In this document: positions 24,261-33,559 of the stretch, piece by piece
Layout: each line of letters begins with the position of its first letter
How positions within the stretch are numbered: the first letter of the stretch is position 1
NCBI RefSeq assembly: GCF_003122385.1
Contig: NZ_CP029255.1
Span: 2,852,001-2,916,000 of the forward strand
Reading direction: 5' to 3'
DNA length: 64,000 nucleotides
From: Flavobacterium crocinum
Lineage (GTDB): Bacteria; Bacteroidota; Bacteroidia; Flavobacteriales; Flavobacteriaceae
Position numbers and translations under genes: made by a program
Notes under the pieces: generated by a model
What the model was told of the DNA's origin: nothing
Databases searched by the model: none
The model's input: the letters and a program-made list of their open reading frames with translations, nothing else

Positions 24261-25403
24261 TTAAGGCTGTTTTTGATAAGTTTCGATTTCAAAAACCAAA
24301 GTAGCATTTGGAGGAATTACACCACCGGCACCTTTTTCTCCATAAGCAAGGTTAGAAGGAAGGAAGAAAATAGCTTTTTCTCCATCAGTCATCATATCAA
24401 GGGCTTCAATAAAACCAGGAATCATTCCGTCTTTTTTACCTACTGTAAAAGGAAATGCTTTGTAACCACCTTGTGTATCTCTGTTAGCATCGTATTTTCC
24501 GTAAGCTTTTGCTACTCCAGCCATACTGCTGTCAAAAAGAGTTCCGTCCTCAAAATATCCGGCGTAGTGGAAATAGATCGTTGATCCTTCTGCGCCTTTA
24601 ACTCCGGTTCCTTTTTGAGTGATAACATATTTTAAACCAGATGGAGTTGCAGTTGCTTTTGCTTTTGTTGCTGTAAAATAAGCTGCTTTTTGTGCCACTA
24701 CTTTTTTAGCTTCTTCTTTTTTCAGTTCACCTTGTTTCATTTCATCGCTAAAAACTTTTACAGCATCAAATTTCTTTGCAGCTGCGCCTTTACGGGTGAT
24801 AGTGATTTTAGTCATGATATCGTCCTGAACAATTTTATTTACATTGTCCATTCCTGAAACTACGTGTCCAAAAATAGTGTGTTTTCCGTTTAACCACGGA
24901 GTGTCTTTATGAGTGATAAAAAACTGGCTTCCGTTTGTTGCAGGGCCTGAATTAGCCATTGCTAAAACACCGCCTTTCTCGAATTTCAGTTCTGCTACAA
25001 ATTCATCTTTAAAAGAATAACCCGGATCTCCGGCTCCCGTTCCTTGAGGATCACCGCCCTGAATCATAAAATCGTTAATCACTCTGTGGAATTTTAAACC
25101 ATCATAAAAAGGTTTTCCTTTTAAACGCTCTACTTTTACGTAAGGGTTTTTCCCTTCAGCCAAAGTGATAAAATTAGCCACTGTTACAGGAGCTTTTGTA
25201 TATTCTAATGAAACTACAATGTCTCCTTTTGAAGTAGAAATTGTTGCAAAAATTCCGTCTCCCGGATTTGTAGCCGGTTTCGCTGCAGGTTTTGCAGCTG
25301 TTGTTGTTTTAGCTTTAGTAGCAGGTTTTGCAGCAGGCTTTTTTGTCTGTGCCTGAATATTTACTACTGCTAAGCAGAATAAAAATAAGAATTTAAATTT
25401 CAT
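24261..25403 (-). CDS. Exported cyclophilin-FKBP fusion prolyl isomerase
   Basis: 380 aa with a signal peptide (to VVNIQAQ) and a Lys/Pro/Ala-rich linker. It has a cyclophilin domain (about 55-215; FHRVINDFMIQGGDP, MANSGPATNGSQFFITH) then an FKBP domain (about 265-378; GTLFDSS, IPGFIEALDMM, AYGEKGAGGVIPPNATLVFEIE). Both catalytic cores look intact. It should act as a periplasmic folding helper. Last gene of the operon DHH phosphoesterase-gldI-PPIase-PPIase; 37 bp after the previous stop. Confidence 0.92.
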   Translation of the reverse strand: MKFKFLFLFCLAVVNIQAQTKKPAAKPATKAKTTTAAKPAAKPATNPGDGIFATISTSKGDIVVSLEYTKAPVTVANFITLAEGKNPYVKVERLKGKPFYDGLKFHRVINDFMIQGGDPQGTGAGDPGYSFKDEFVAELKFEKGGVLAMANSGPATNGSQFFITHKDTPWLNGKHTIFGHVVSGMDNVNKIVQDDIMTKITITRKGAAAKKFDAVKVFSDEMKQGELKKEEAKKVVAQKAAYFTATKAKATATPSGLKYVITQKGTGVKGAEGSTIYFHYAGYFEDGTLFDSSMAGVAKAYGKYDANRDTQGGYKAFPFTVGKKDGMIPGFIEALDMMTDGEKAIFFLPSNLAYGEKGAGGVIPPNATLVFEIETYQKQP

Positions 25404-25440
25404 TACTTTTTTAGATTTAAGTATATGATTATTACCCTTT

Positions 25441-26517
25441 TTATGGTTTTTCCAATAATTGAACTTCGAAGATAATATTTGCGTTTGGTGGAATTACTCC
25501 TCCTGCACCAGTTTCTCCGTATGCTAAATGTGATGGAATAAAAAGAATTGCTTTGTCTCCAAAAGAAAGTTGCTCAAGACCTTCAATAAAGCCAGGAATC
25601 AAACCGCTTTTGCTTCCGGCTGTAAAAGGAATTGGGCTATATGCTTTTGCTTCTGCTCTTGCAGGATCAAATTTTCCAAATTGTTTTGCAACATCTTCAG
25701 AACTGGTGTCAAATAAAGTTCCGTCTTCAAGAAAACCAGCGTAAGCAACATATACTTGTTTTCCGGCAGCAGGTTTTTGACCAGAACTTTTTTCAGTAAT
25801 CACATATTGTAAACCACTTGCTGTTTTAGTTGCTTTTGCTTTTTCAGAAGCGTAGTAAGCTACTTTTTCTTTTTGAACAGCAGCATATTTACTTTGTTCT
25901 TTTGCGATATCTACGAAGTAATCGTGGAATACTTTTACAGCATCAAACTTTTTAGCCGCTTCTCCATTTCTGATGATAGTTACGGCAACAATATTGTCGC
26001 CCTGAACTACTTTGTTTACCACTTCCTGTGTTTTTTGATCGACAACATGACCAAAAATAGTGTGTTTGTTGTCTAACCAAGGAGTTTCAACATGTGTAAT
26101 AAAAAATTGACTGCTATTGGTTCCCGGTCCATTGTTTGCCATTGCCAAAACACCCGCTTTGTCAAATTTTAAATCTGAAAATTCATCTTTAAATTTGTAT
26201 CCTGTATCTCCGGAACCTGTTCCTAATGGATCACCGGTTTGAATCATGAAATTTTCGATAACTCTATGGAATTTTAAACCATCAAAAAACGGTTTCTTTT
26301 TTAGGTTTTCGTGTGTTACAAATTCATTTTTTCCTTCAGCCAGAGTTATAAAGTTGGCTACAGTTATCGGAGCTTTTTTATAATCTAATTCAACAATGAT
26401 ATGACCTTTGTTTGTTTCGATATCGGCATATAAACCGTCTGGCAGATTACTATGATCGTTTTTACAAGAATAAAATGAGCTAACGGCTATTAGTAATAAT
26501 AAAATACTCTTTTTCAT
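25441..26517 (-). CDS. Cyclophilin-FKBP fusion prolyl isomerase, lipoprotein
   Basis: 358 aa, same two-domain layout as its neighbour but with a lipoprotein leader (MKKSILLLLIAVSSFYSC). Cyclophilin part: FHRVIENFMIQTGDP, MANNGPGTNSSQFFITH. FKBP part: GTLFDTS, IPGFIEGLEQLSFGDKAI, AYGETGAGGVIPPNANIIFEV. The pair arose by tandem duplication, one copy soluble and one membrane-anchored. It starts 15 bp after the gldI stop, so it is translated from the same message. Confidence 0.92.
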   Translation of the reverse strand: MKKSILLLLIAVSSFYSCKNDHSNLPDGLYADIETNKGHIIVELDYKKAPITVANFITLAEGKNEFVTHENLKKKPFFDGLKFHRVIENFMIQTGDPLGTGSGDTGYKFKDEFSDLKFDKAGVLAMANNGPGTNSSQFFITHVETPWLDNKHTIFGHVVDQKTQEVVNKVVQGDNIVAVTIIRNGEAAKKFDAVKVFHDYFVDIAKEQSKYAAVQKEKVAYYASEKAKATKTASGLQYVITEKSSGQKPAAGKQVYVAYAGFLEDGTLFDTSSEDVAKQFGKFDPARAEAKAYSPIPFTAGSKSGLIPGFIEGLEQLSFGDKAILFIPSHLAYGETGAGGVIPPNANIIFEVQLLEKP

Positions 26518-26532
26518 TTTAAGATATTATTT

Positions 26533-27189
<657 letters not shown>

Positions 27190-27196
27190 GATTGGG

Positions 27197-28204
27197 CTAT
27201 AATTTTAGTTTTGTTACTAAATCTTCAAATTTCTTTACCGTTTCTTCCATCGAAGTTTCAGATCTTCCCCCGGCTGCATTGCTGTGACCTCCGCCATTAA
27301 AGTGATCTCTTGCAAACTGATTTACATCAAAACCTCCTTGTGAACGGAATGAAATCTTGATAATTCCTTCGTCTTTATTTTCGATAAAAATAGCAGTAAA
27401 AACAATATCTTTTATACTTAAACCATAATTAACAATTCCTTCAGTATCACCTTTAACATAATTAAAAGAATCCAGTTCTTCCTGAGTAAGTGTCGTATAA
27501 GAAGTTTTATGTTCTTCAAAAATCTTCATGTTTTGCAAAGCACGGCCTAATAACTGTAATCTGCTGAAAGAACTATTATCATATAATAATACCGGAATCT
27601 CTGTGTTTTCTACTCCAAGATCTATTAATTCTGCTATAATTCTATGCGTATTTCCTGTTGTTCCCGGAAAACGAAACGAACCCGAATCAGTTAAGATTCC
27701 AGTGTAAATACAAGTGGCGATGGTTTTATCAATATCTTCTTTTTTATTTAAGAAATTGATAAAGTTGTAAACCATTTCACAAGTAGATCCGTACGATGTA
27801 TCAGAATATGTATAAGCTGCATAATCATCAGGTTTTTGATGATGATCAATCATTATAAACGGAGCAGTAAGCTTTTTTAGTGTGTGCTCCATCATTTCGC
27901 CCGTACGATGAAATGCATTAAAATCAAGAGTAAAAATTAACTCAGCTTCTTCTAAAATTTTGGTACAGTTTTCAGCGTCTTTTTCAAATATTTTGACTGT
28001 CTCTGATCCCGGAAGCCAGGCTAGAAAGTTGGGGAAATCATTCGGCGCAATAACAGTTGCCTGATGATTGTTTTTTATTAAAAAATGGTATAAACCTAAC
28101 GTAGAACCCATTGCATCACCATCTGGTCCTCTGTGCGGAATGATGACAATTTTCTTTGGGGTTTCGAGTAATGACTGAATCGCCTGAATGTCTTGTATTT
28201 TCAT
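27197..28204 (-). CDS. DHH-family phosphoesterase (NrnA-like oligoribonuclease/pAp phosphatase)
   Basis: 335 aa. The DHH domain has PHRGPDGDAMGSTLGLYHFL (metal-binding Asp residues), LDFNAFHRTG and the DHH triad in MIDHHQKPDDY. The DHHA1 domain has the GGGHSNAAGG substrate loop near the C terminus. NrnA-type enzymes degrade short RNAs and dephosphorylate pAp in the cytoplasm. First gene of the gldI operon. Confidence 0.92.
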   Translation of the reverse strand: MKIQDIQAIQSLLETPKKIVIIPHRGPDGDAMGSTLGLYHFLIKNNHQATVIAPNDFPNFLAWLPGSETVKIFEKDAENCTKILEEAELIFTLDFNAFHRTGEMMEHTLKKLTAPFIMIDHHQKPDDYAAYTYSDTSYGSTCEMVYNFINFLNKKEDIDKTIATCIYTGILTDSGSFRFPGTTGNTHRIIAELIDLGVENTEIPVLLYDNSSFSRLQLLGRALQNMKIFEEHKTSYTTLTQEELDSFNYVKGDTEGIVNYGLSIKDIVFTAIFIENKDEGIIKISFRSQGGFDVNQFARDHFNGGGHSNAAGGRSETSMEETVKKFEDLVTKLKL

Positions 28205-28393
28205 AGTTTGCGAATTTACATTTTTTAATGTAATGCTGAAAATAATTTTAGTATTCGCTTGGAGTGGTAGGTGCTCAGATTTTTAGTATTCAGTTGAGTT
28301 TTATAGGTATTTAGAACAGTTTTGCATTGGAAATTAATTTTGTGTATTAAGTTTGAACGCTGATGAAACGGATTTTTTATTCTAGATTTTCAA

Positions 28394-28476
28394 ATTCCGT
28401 AGGAATGCTCATTTTGTAGCAACGGATTTTAATCCGTTGGAAATAATTAGGTTCTATGTTTAAGTTCCGTAGGAAC
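28394..28476. repeat. TTCCGTAGGAA repeat cluster
   Basis: Palindromes ATTCCGTAGGAAT (28394-28406) and GTTCCGTAGGAAC (28464-28476) flank AACGGATTTTAATCCGTT (28421-28438). This is the main content of the 308-bp gap between the phosphoesterase and CLC genes. Confidence 0.6.
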
Positions 28477-28512
28477 GATACATATTTAGATTGGAATTTG
28501 GAATTTCAAAAT

Positions 28513-29757
28513 TCAAAAATTGGAATTTAATCTCTGATACAACTTATATTTCGCTCCTTTTACAATCTGTGATTTATAAATACCAACAGAACCAGAAGAA
28601 AAATAAGCAATTGTACAGCCAATAGCGATGAATAATCCTGGAGCAATTCCGAATAATTCCATTCCCATAATGGTGCAGGCGATAGGAGTGTGGGTTGCAC
28701 CGGAGAAAACCGAAACAAATCCAATTCCTGCTAAAAGTGCAATTGGCATTGGAATTAGAATCGATAAAGCACTTCCCAATGTAGCTCCGACAAAGAATAA
28801 CGGTGTTACTTCTCCACCTTTAAATCCGGCTCCCAAAGTGAATCCTGTAAATAGGATTTTTAACAGAAAATCATACCATTCGCTTGGATTCGAAAAAGAA
28901 TCAACAATTACAGGAACTCCCAATCCGGAAAATTTTGTAAATCCAAGGCCCGCGATTGCAATGGCTAAAACTACGCCGCCAATTACAGGACGAAGCGGAG
29001 GATATTTAATGTTTTTAGAAAAAAGAGAACCCCAAAAATGTGTGCTTCTTGAAAATAGTAAAGCCGTAAAACCAGATAAAATTCCAACAATAAATGTAAA
29101 AACAATATTGTTTAAACTTAATTCAGGAACAGCAGGAATACTGTAATGTGTATGCTTTATTTTCCAAAATTCTACAGTAAAATAAGCAGCGTAAGCAACT
29201 AAAAATGAAAAGAAAATGCTTTTAAAATTGATTTTGCTGAAATACAAAACTTCCAAAGCAAAAATAGCTCCTGCTAAAGGCGTTCCAAATACAGAAGCAA
29301 AACCCGCACTGATTCCCAGTATGATTAAAATTTTACGTTCTGAATTATCGAGTTTGAAGATTTTTGTGAATTGATCGGCAATTGCGCCGCCCATTTGAAC
29401 AGCAGTTCCTTCACGACCTGCAGATCCTCCAAATAAATGCGTAAGCAAAGTTCCCAAAAGTACTAAAGGAGCCATTTTGAACGGAATGACTTTCTTTGGT
29501 GTCTCGTATTCTTCGAGCAGTAAATTATTGCCTTTTACCACAGATTCTCCCCAATAATAATAACTCGCTCCAACCAGAAATCCACCCAAAGGTAAAAGCC
29601 AGATAATCCAATCGTGATGAATTCTAAACTGTGTTACCCATTCTAAAGAAACTAAGAAAAAAGCAGAGACAGATCCTGAAAATATACCAATTAAAGCACA
29701 GATAAGAATCCATTTTGGAAGGGAAAGCAGGTATTGTTTTGTGTTTTGGGAAGTCAT
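28513..29757 (-). CDS. CLC-family channel/antiporter, possibly the fluoride-exporting (CLC-F) branch
   Basis: 414 aa integral membrane protein with the CLC fold. GREGT (114-118) carries the external gating Glu116. Where chloride CLCs have GSGIPE, this protein has KGNNLLLEE (75-83), so the central Ser is replaced by Asn. The third anion-site segment reads FKGGEVTPLFF instead of GIFAP. From memory, Asn or Met at the central site and GREGT mark fluoride/proton antiporters, so fluoride export is likely but inferred. No fluoride riboswitch (crcB motif) is visible in the short upstream gap. It has no regulatory CBS domains. Confidence 0.85.
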   Translation of the reverse strand: MTSQNTKQYLLSLPKWILICALIGIFSGSVSAFFLVSLEWVTQFRIHHDWIIWLLPLGGFLVGASYYYWGESVVKGNNLLLEEYETPKKVIPFKMAPLVLLGTLLTHLFGGSAGREGTAVQMGGAIADQFTKIFKLDNSERKILIILGISAGFASVFGTPLAGAIFALEVLYFSKINFKSIFFSFLVAYAAYFTVEFWKIKHTHYSIPAVPELSLNNIVFTFIVGILSGFTALLFSRSTHFWGSLFSKNIKYPPLRPVIGGVVLAIAIAGLGFTKFSGLGVPVIVDSFSNPSEWYDFLLKILFTGFTLGAGFKGGEVTPLFFVGATLGSALSILIPMPIALLAGIGFVSVFSGATHTPIACTIMGMELFGIAPGLFIAIGCTIAYFSSGSVGIYKSQIVKGAKYKLYQRLNSNF

Positions 29758-29773
29758 TAATGAATTCTAAAAG

Positions 29774-29886
29774 TTTGCCACGAATTTCACGAATTTTCAC
29801 GAATTAAAAGAAAAAAAATCATTTTAAATCTATTATCTGTGGCAAAAGAAAAACAATTAGTGGAAATTCGTGAAATTTGTGGCAAA
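29774..29886. repeat. GCCACGAATTTCACGAATT inverted repeat
   Basis: The left arm (29774-29797, TTTGCCACGAATTTCACGAAT...) is complementary to the right arm (29864-29886) apart from one A-C type mismatch. It fills the gap between the RidA and CLC genes. A more decayed copy lies at 5862-6050. Confidence 0.65.
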
Positions 29887-29895
29887 AAAACTTTA

Positions 29896-30276
29896 CTATA
29901 CTACAGCAGTAAATTCGATTTCTACCAAATATTCAGGTGCAACTAATTTACTGATTCCGTAGAATCCTGTAGTTGGTTTTACATCTTTAAAGAAAGCAGA
30001 GTGCGCTCTGGCAACTTCTTCAAAAGTAGAAACGTCTGTTGTGAAAATTCTAGTTCTGATAACATCTTTCATACCTACATTTAAATCTTCTAAAACTTTT
30101 TCAACTCGCTCTAAAATGTTATAAGTTTGAGCATAAGCGTCATCTGCCTTTACTTTTTCGCCGTCTACTATAGCTACAGTTCCGGAAACTTCGATGATAT
30201 TTCCAATTCTTACAGCACGACAGTATCCCATTTTGTCTTCCCAAGGAGATCCCGTTAAGATATTTTCTCTTTTCAT
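29896..30276 (-). CDS. RidA/YjgF-family protein lacking the catalytic Arg
   Basis: 126 aa with the chorismate-mutase-like RidA fold: IIEVSGTVAI, AQTYNILERVEKVLEDLN, and YLVEIEFTAVV at the end. In RidA proper the imine hydrolysis Arg lies in a PARS/PART motif; here the aligned segment is KPTTGFYG, with Thr103 at that place. So it probably belongs to one of the other Rid subfamilies, whose activity is not settled. Single leftward gene. Confidence 0.85.
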   Translation of the reverse strand: MKRENILTGSPWEDKMGYCRAVRIGNIIEVSGTVAIVDGEKVKADDAYAQTYNILERVEKVLEDLNVGMKDVIRTRIFTTDVSTFEEVARAHSAFFKDVKPTTGFYGISKLVAPEYLVEIEFTAVV

Positions 30277-30372
30277 TTTTTATATTTTGCGAATTTGTTC
30301 ATTGATTTTTAAAAGCAAATTCAGGTTAATTAAGATGTTGCAATTTAAGAATTATGCTTCGGGCAATCATTA

Positions 30373-30410
30373 AAAAAAGCTTGAAATCAGAGTGGAAATC
30401 AAGCTTTTTT
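30373..30410 (-). terminator. Terminator of cbpA-cbpM
   Basis: Twelve-bp stem AAAAAAGCTTGA / TCAAGCTTTTTT with a 14-nt loop, 14 bp past the cbpM stop. Confidence 0.8.
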
Positions 30411-30424
30411 GTGATATTAAAATG

Positions 30425-30730
30425 TTATTCAATATTCTTTTCCTCGTATAAACGAAGCTTATTATGTGCTGTATTTAAGCTATGTTGTAAAGCTTCTATT
30501 TTATTTAATAAATGAGCTATAGCATCTATTCCTTCCAGATTAATTTTGAGATCGTAATGCATACGAATCATTTTTTCGACCGTTGGAAGTTGTTCCGGTT
30601 CCAGAAATTCATCATTTTCTTTGGTGATAATTTGTATTAGACCAAAATTATTAAGTTCGGTTATAAAAGTGTTTTCGATTTCGTGATATAAACAAAACTG
30701 TTTTATCTGGATTAGGTTTTTACTTTTCAT
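30425..30730 (-). CDS. cbpM: Chaperone modulator CbpM
   Basis: 101 aa. The MerR-like HTH fold with [45 protein letters not shown], then a C-terminal helix. CbpM binds the J-domain of CbpA and limits its co-chaperone activity. The start overlaps the end of cbpA by 11 bp, the expected partner arrangement and a sign of translational coupling. Confidence 0.88.
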   Translation of the reverse strand: MKSKNLIQIKQFCLYHEIENTFITELNNFGLIQIITKENDEFLEPEQLPTVEKMIRMHYDLKINLEGIDAIAHLLNKIEALQHSLNTAHNKLRLYEEKNIE

Positions 30731-31649
30731 GATTTCTTAGTTTTGCCAGTTCTTCAAATAGTTCTTTTTCTTTATCTGATAATTTTGTTGGAAGTTTTAT
30801 GGAGTAGGTGATGTATAAATCGCCAAATTCATTTTCTTTTTTATATACCGGAAAACCTTTTCCTTTTAGTTTAACCTTCGTTCCCGGCTGAGTTTCTGCC
30901 GGAACTTTAATTTTTACTTTTCCGTCAAAAGTATTGATATGAGTTTCACCACCTAAAATAGCTGTGTAAAGATCAAGTGGAGCATCGGCATACAAATTAT
31001 TCCCTTCGCGTTTGAAATCAGAATTATTTGCAATTATAAAAGTAATGTATAAATCACCATTTTGTCCGCCATTTACTCCGGGACCACCATGATTAGGAAT
31101 TTTAATAACCTGACCATTTTCAACACCTGCAGGAATTGTGATTCTGATATTTTTACCGTTAACCGTTAAGTTTTGTTTATGTGTTGTATAAGCCGCTTTA
31201 AGGTCTAGTTCTAATTCGGCATTAAAATCCTGACCTCTGTATTTGGATTGTGATCTACTGCTTCTGCCTCCGCCATACATGGAATTGAAGAAATCAGAAA
31301 AATCACTTCCGGAGAAATCACCTCCTTCAAAACCTGAAAAGTCGCCTCCGGAATATTGAGATCTGCTTTGTTGTCTGTTTTGTTGCTGATTCGGATCGTA
31401 ACCGGCTTTTTCAAATTCGTCGGCATGTTTCCAGTCTTTTCCGTATTTATCGTATTTTTTTCGATTTTCGGGATTGCTTAAAACTTCATTAGCTTCATTG
31501 ATTTCCTTGAATTTTTTTTCAGCCTCTTTATCATTGGGGTTTAAATCCGGATGATATTTTCGAGCCAGTTTTCGATATGCTTTTTTGATATCTGCTTCAG
31601 TTGCAGATTTTGTAACATCCAATACTTTATAATAATCGATATAATCCAT
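30720..31649 (-). CDS. cbpA: Curved-DNA-binding/DnaJ-class co-chaperone CbpA
   Basis: 309 aa from the ATG at 31649 ([10 protein letters not shown]); the frame stays open to 31673 but the family start is MDY. J-domain (about 1-65) with HPD in [10 protein letters not shown], a Gly/Ser/Phe-rich linker ([18 protein letters not shown]), then two DnaJ C-terminal beta domains ([36 protein letters not shown]). The zinc-finger of DnaJ itself is missing, which marks it as CbpA/DnaJ class II. It stimulates DnaK and is controlled by CbpM. Confidence 0.9.
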   Translation of the reverse strand: MDYIDYYKVLDVTKSATEADIKKAYRKLARKYHPDLNPNDKEAEKKFKEINEANEVLSNPENRKKYDKYGKDWKHADEFEKAGYDPNQQQNRQQSRSQYSGGDFSGFEGGDFSGSDFSDFFNSMYGGGRSSRSQSKYRGQDFNAELELDLKAAYTTHKQNLTVNGKNIRITIPAGVENGQVIKIPNHGGPGVNGGQNGDLYITFIIANNSDFKREGNNLYADAPLDLYTAILGGETHINTFDGKVKIKVPAETQPGTKVKLKGKGFPVYKKENEFGDLYITYSIKLPTKLSDKEKELFEELAKLRNHEK

Positions 31650-31966
31650 TTTGCTAAGATTTATAAATGGCACAATAAAGTCTTGAAGTTAAGAATAAGT
31701 TGCTAATTATCAAAATACTGAATCCGTTTTAAAAGTTAAAAAATACTGATTTTGAAAAGAATTTTGGAATTTGGAATTTTACAATTTTGATTATTATTTT
31801 TTATAAAGGAAAAAATTCTGGCAGGTTTTTTGATTCCAAAAATTAGCTTAATTTAATGTTATAAAAGTCCTAAAGTTGCAGCGCCTAATTAAATTATACT
31901 ATTTTTGTGATGCTGGACTTTTGGTTTTATAGTAATAATAAAAGCCGATTCGATAATATTAATTCA

Positions 31967-32680
31967 ATGAAGCACATTTTATTTTTCATATTATTTTTTA
32001 CTGCTTTGTCAGTATCTGCCCAAGGTGAATTTAATTCTAAATTCAAAGCTATTCCTGCTCCAAAGTTCAGTGCAAAACCTAAAAAAACGCCAATTCCAGA
32101 AGTAAAAGATCCTCAGGCAGAGGTTAGTGATATTCCGGGTATTAAAACTCCAAATGTTTTTGAAAACACCACTATAACTCCCAAATCTAAATTTCAGATT
32201 GGAGAAGAAAAAAGCAAATTTACCATGTCTACCGAAACTGATTTTGCTAATCCCGGCGATCGTTATGTAGCAAAAATGGAAAAAGATCTGGACAAAGCTT
32301 TAAAAGATGCCGGTTTAAGAGAAGGTCGTGGCGTTTTGGTCAAGAAAAATATATCGCTAGGGGATTTTAAAACCAAATCAGAATATTTCATTGTTAAATT
32401 CCGTGATTTTGGAGCCATTGATGGAGATTTAGTGAAAGTGTCTTCAAATGATTATGTAATTAGAGACCGACTTTTATTAGATTCTAATTATCAATCGGTA
32501 AAAATAAATCTTGCTCAGGGTTTCAATAAATTAGATTTTGAGGCTTTAAATATCGGTACACTTGGTGGTAATACTGCAGAAATACAAGTGTTTGACGATA
32601 AAGGGAATATGGTTACAAGTGATTATTGGGATAATCTGGCGGCAGGTTTTAAGGCGTCTATTGTGGTGACGAAAGAATGA
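31967..32680 (+). CDS. Exported protein of unknown function
   Basis: 237 aa from MKHILFFILFFTALSVSAQ at 31967; the upstream in-frame Met residues at 31907 lead to a non-signal stretch and are rejected. After the signal peptide comes a Pro/Lys-rich region (KAIPAPKFSAKPKKTPIPEVKDP) and then a domain ending in VKINLAQGFNKLDFEALNIGTLGGNTAEIQVFD, a beta-rich segment typical of envelope proteins in Flavobacteriia. Function unknown. The 317-bp gap upstream holds the cbpA promoter region and no recognisable element. Confidence 0.75.
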   Translation: MKHILFFILFFTALSVSAQGEFNSKFKAIPAPKFSAKPKKTPIPEVKDPQAEVSDIPGIKTPNVFENTTITPKSKFQIGEEKSKFTMSTETDFANPGDRYVAKMEKDLDKALKDAGLREGRGVLVKKNISLGDFKTKSEYFIVKFRDFGAIDGDLVKVSSNDYVIRDRLLLDSNYQSVKINLAQGFNKLDFEALNIGTLGGNTAEIQVFDDKGNMVTSDYWDNLAAGFKASIVVTKE

Positions 32681-32740
32681 TTTTTTTGAGTTGTTAAGGT
32701 TCTGAGATACTAAGTTTTTTTGAAACTTAAACACAAATAA

Positions 32741-32772
32741 AAAATGAGGTTCTATGTTTAGAACCTCATTTT
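32741..32772. terminator. Bidirectional terminator between convergent genes
   Basis: Thirteen-bp perfect stem AAAATGAGGTTCT / AGAACCTCATTTT with a 6-nt loop, flanked by GATACTAAG repeat fragments. Confidence 0.9.
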
Positions 32773-32810
32773 TTATACAATCTGATTAGAAATCTCAGTA
32801 TCTTAGTATC

Positions 32811-33338
32811 TTAGAAAGGATCTGCAGTAACTCTAAATTTCATATCTGCTTTTACAGTAACATCTTTTGTTAAAGTTTCTTTTAGGGTTACCTGAGTTCT
32901 GATTTTGTAACTGTCGGCTTTAATGTATTGATCAAGTCTTTTATCTGTACAGATCAAATCGATTGAATTAGTTGAAACATTAATATTGTCCTGATAAGCC
33001 AATTCAATTTCATCAGAATTTGTGGTTGAAATATAGATGTGAACTGATTTTAAAAACGTAAACGTTTTGTCAGAGGGATCAGATATAGATAATTTCAGAG
33101 ATCTGATTTTCACATCTTTTACTAAACTCGCTTTTGTTTTGTTGTTCTCAAATTCAGCCGAAGAATTGGTTGTAACTTCCGGAGTGATTATTTCCGAAGG
33201 CAGATTGATTGGAGAAGTACTCTGGATTTTAATCGAAGCTGAATTAGAAATGTTAAAGCTTAACAAATCATCAACCGTGTTACAGGAGCTTAAAAAAATT
33301 GACAAGAAAACTGTCAAGACAATAAATTTTGATTTCAT
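32811..33338 (-). CDS. Lipoprotein of unknown function
   Basis: 175 aa. Leader MKSKFIVLTVFLSIFLSSC with a lipobox Cys, followed by an all-beta-looking domain rich in Ser, Thr and Asn (SASIKIQSTSPINLP ... FLKSVHIYISTTNSDEIELA). I do not recognise the family. Probably an outer- or inner-membrane-anchored periplasmic protein. Confidence 0.7.
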   Translation of the reverse strand: MKSKFIVLTVFLSIFLSSCNTVDDLLSFNISNSASIKIQSTSPINLPSEIITPEVTTNSSAEFENNKTKASLVKDVKIRSLKLSISDPSDKTFTFLKSVHIYISTTNSDEIELAYQDNINVSTNSIDLICTDKRLDQYIKADSYKIRTQVTLKETLTKDVTVKADMKFRVTADPF

Positions 33339-33404
33339 AGTTAAATTTAAATGGGTTTTTCGATAGATACGAAATAATTGGGGGTTTGGATTTTTCTTTT
33401 TAAG

Positions 33405-33496
33405 ATTCTTAGTTTCTAAGGTGATAAGATGCTAAGTTTTTTTAGATTTTGAAATATAAAATATCAGAATCTTAGATGCTTAGAATCTTAGCATGT
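33405..33496. repeat. GCTAAG/CTTAGA inverted low-complexity repeat
   Basis: TTCTTAGTTTCTAAGGTGATAAGATGCTAAG and, 60 bp on, AATCTTAGATGCTTAGAATCTTAGCAT form inverted copies. Related units lie at 3841-3875, 12828-12842, 17881-17915, 32690-32715, 32790-32818, 55615-55655 and 55760-55795, always between genes. Confidence 0.6.
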
Positions 33497-33526
33497 TTTG
33501 ATTTTAAAAAAAATCAAAAATCAATT

Positions 33527-33556
33527 TTTGAATTTCGAATATAAAAAGTACTTTTG
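33527..33556 (+). promoter_or_regulatory. guaA promoter, TTTG-N18-TACTTTTG
   Basis: TTTG at 33527-33530 and TACTTTTG at 33549-33556 form a full -33/-7 Bacteroidota promoter. The -7 box ends only 3 bp before the ATG at 33560, so transcription is expected to begin at or next to the start codon. Confidence 0.65.
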
Positions 33557-33559
33557 CGC

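Noticed and set aside
29758..29895. Fluoride riboswitch before the CLC gene
   Set aside because: The gap consists of an inverted repeat of a known intergenic family and shows no crcB-type pseudoknot pattern.
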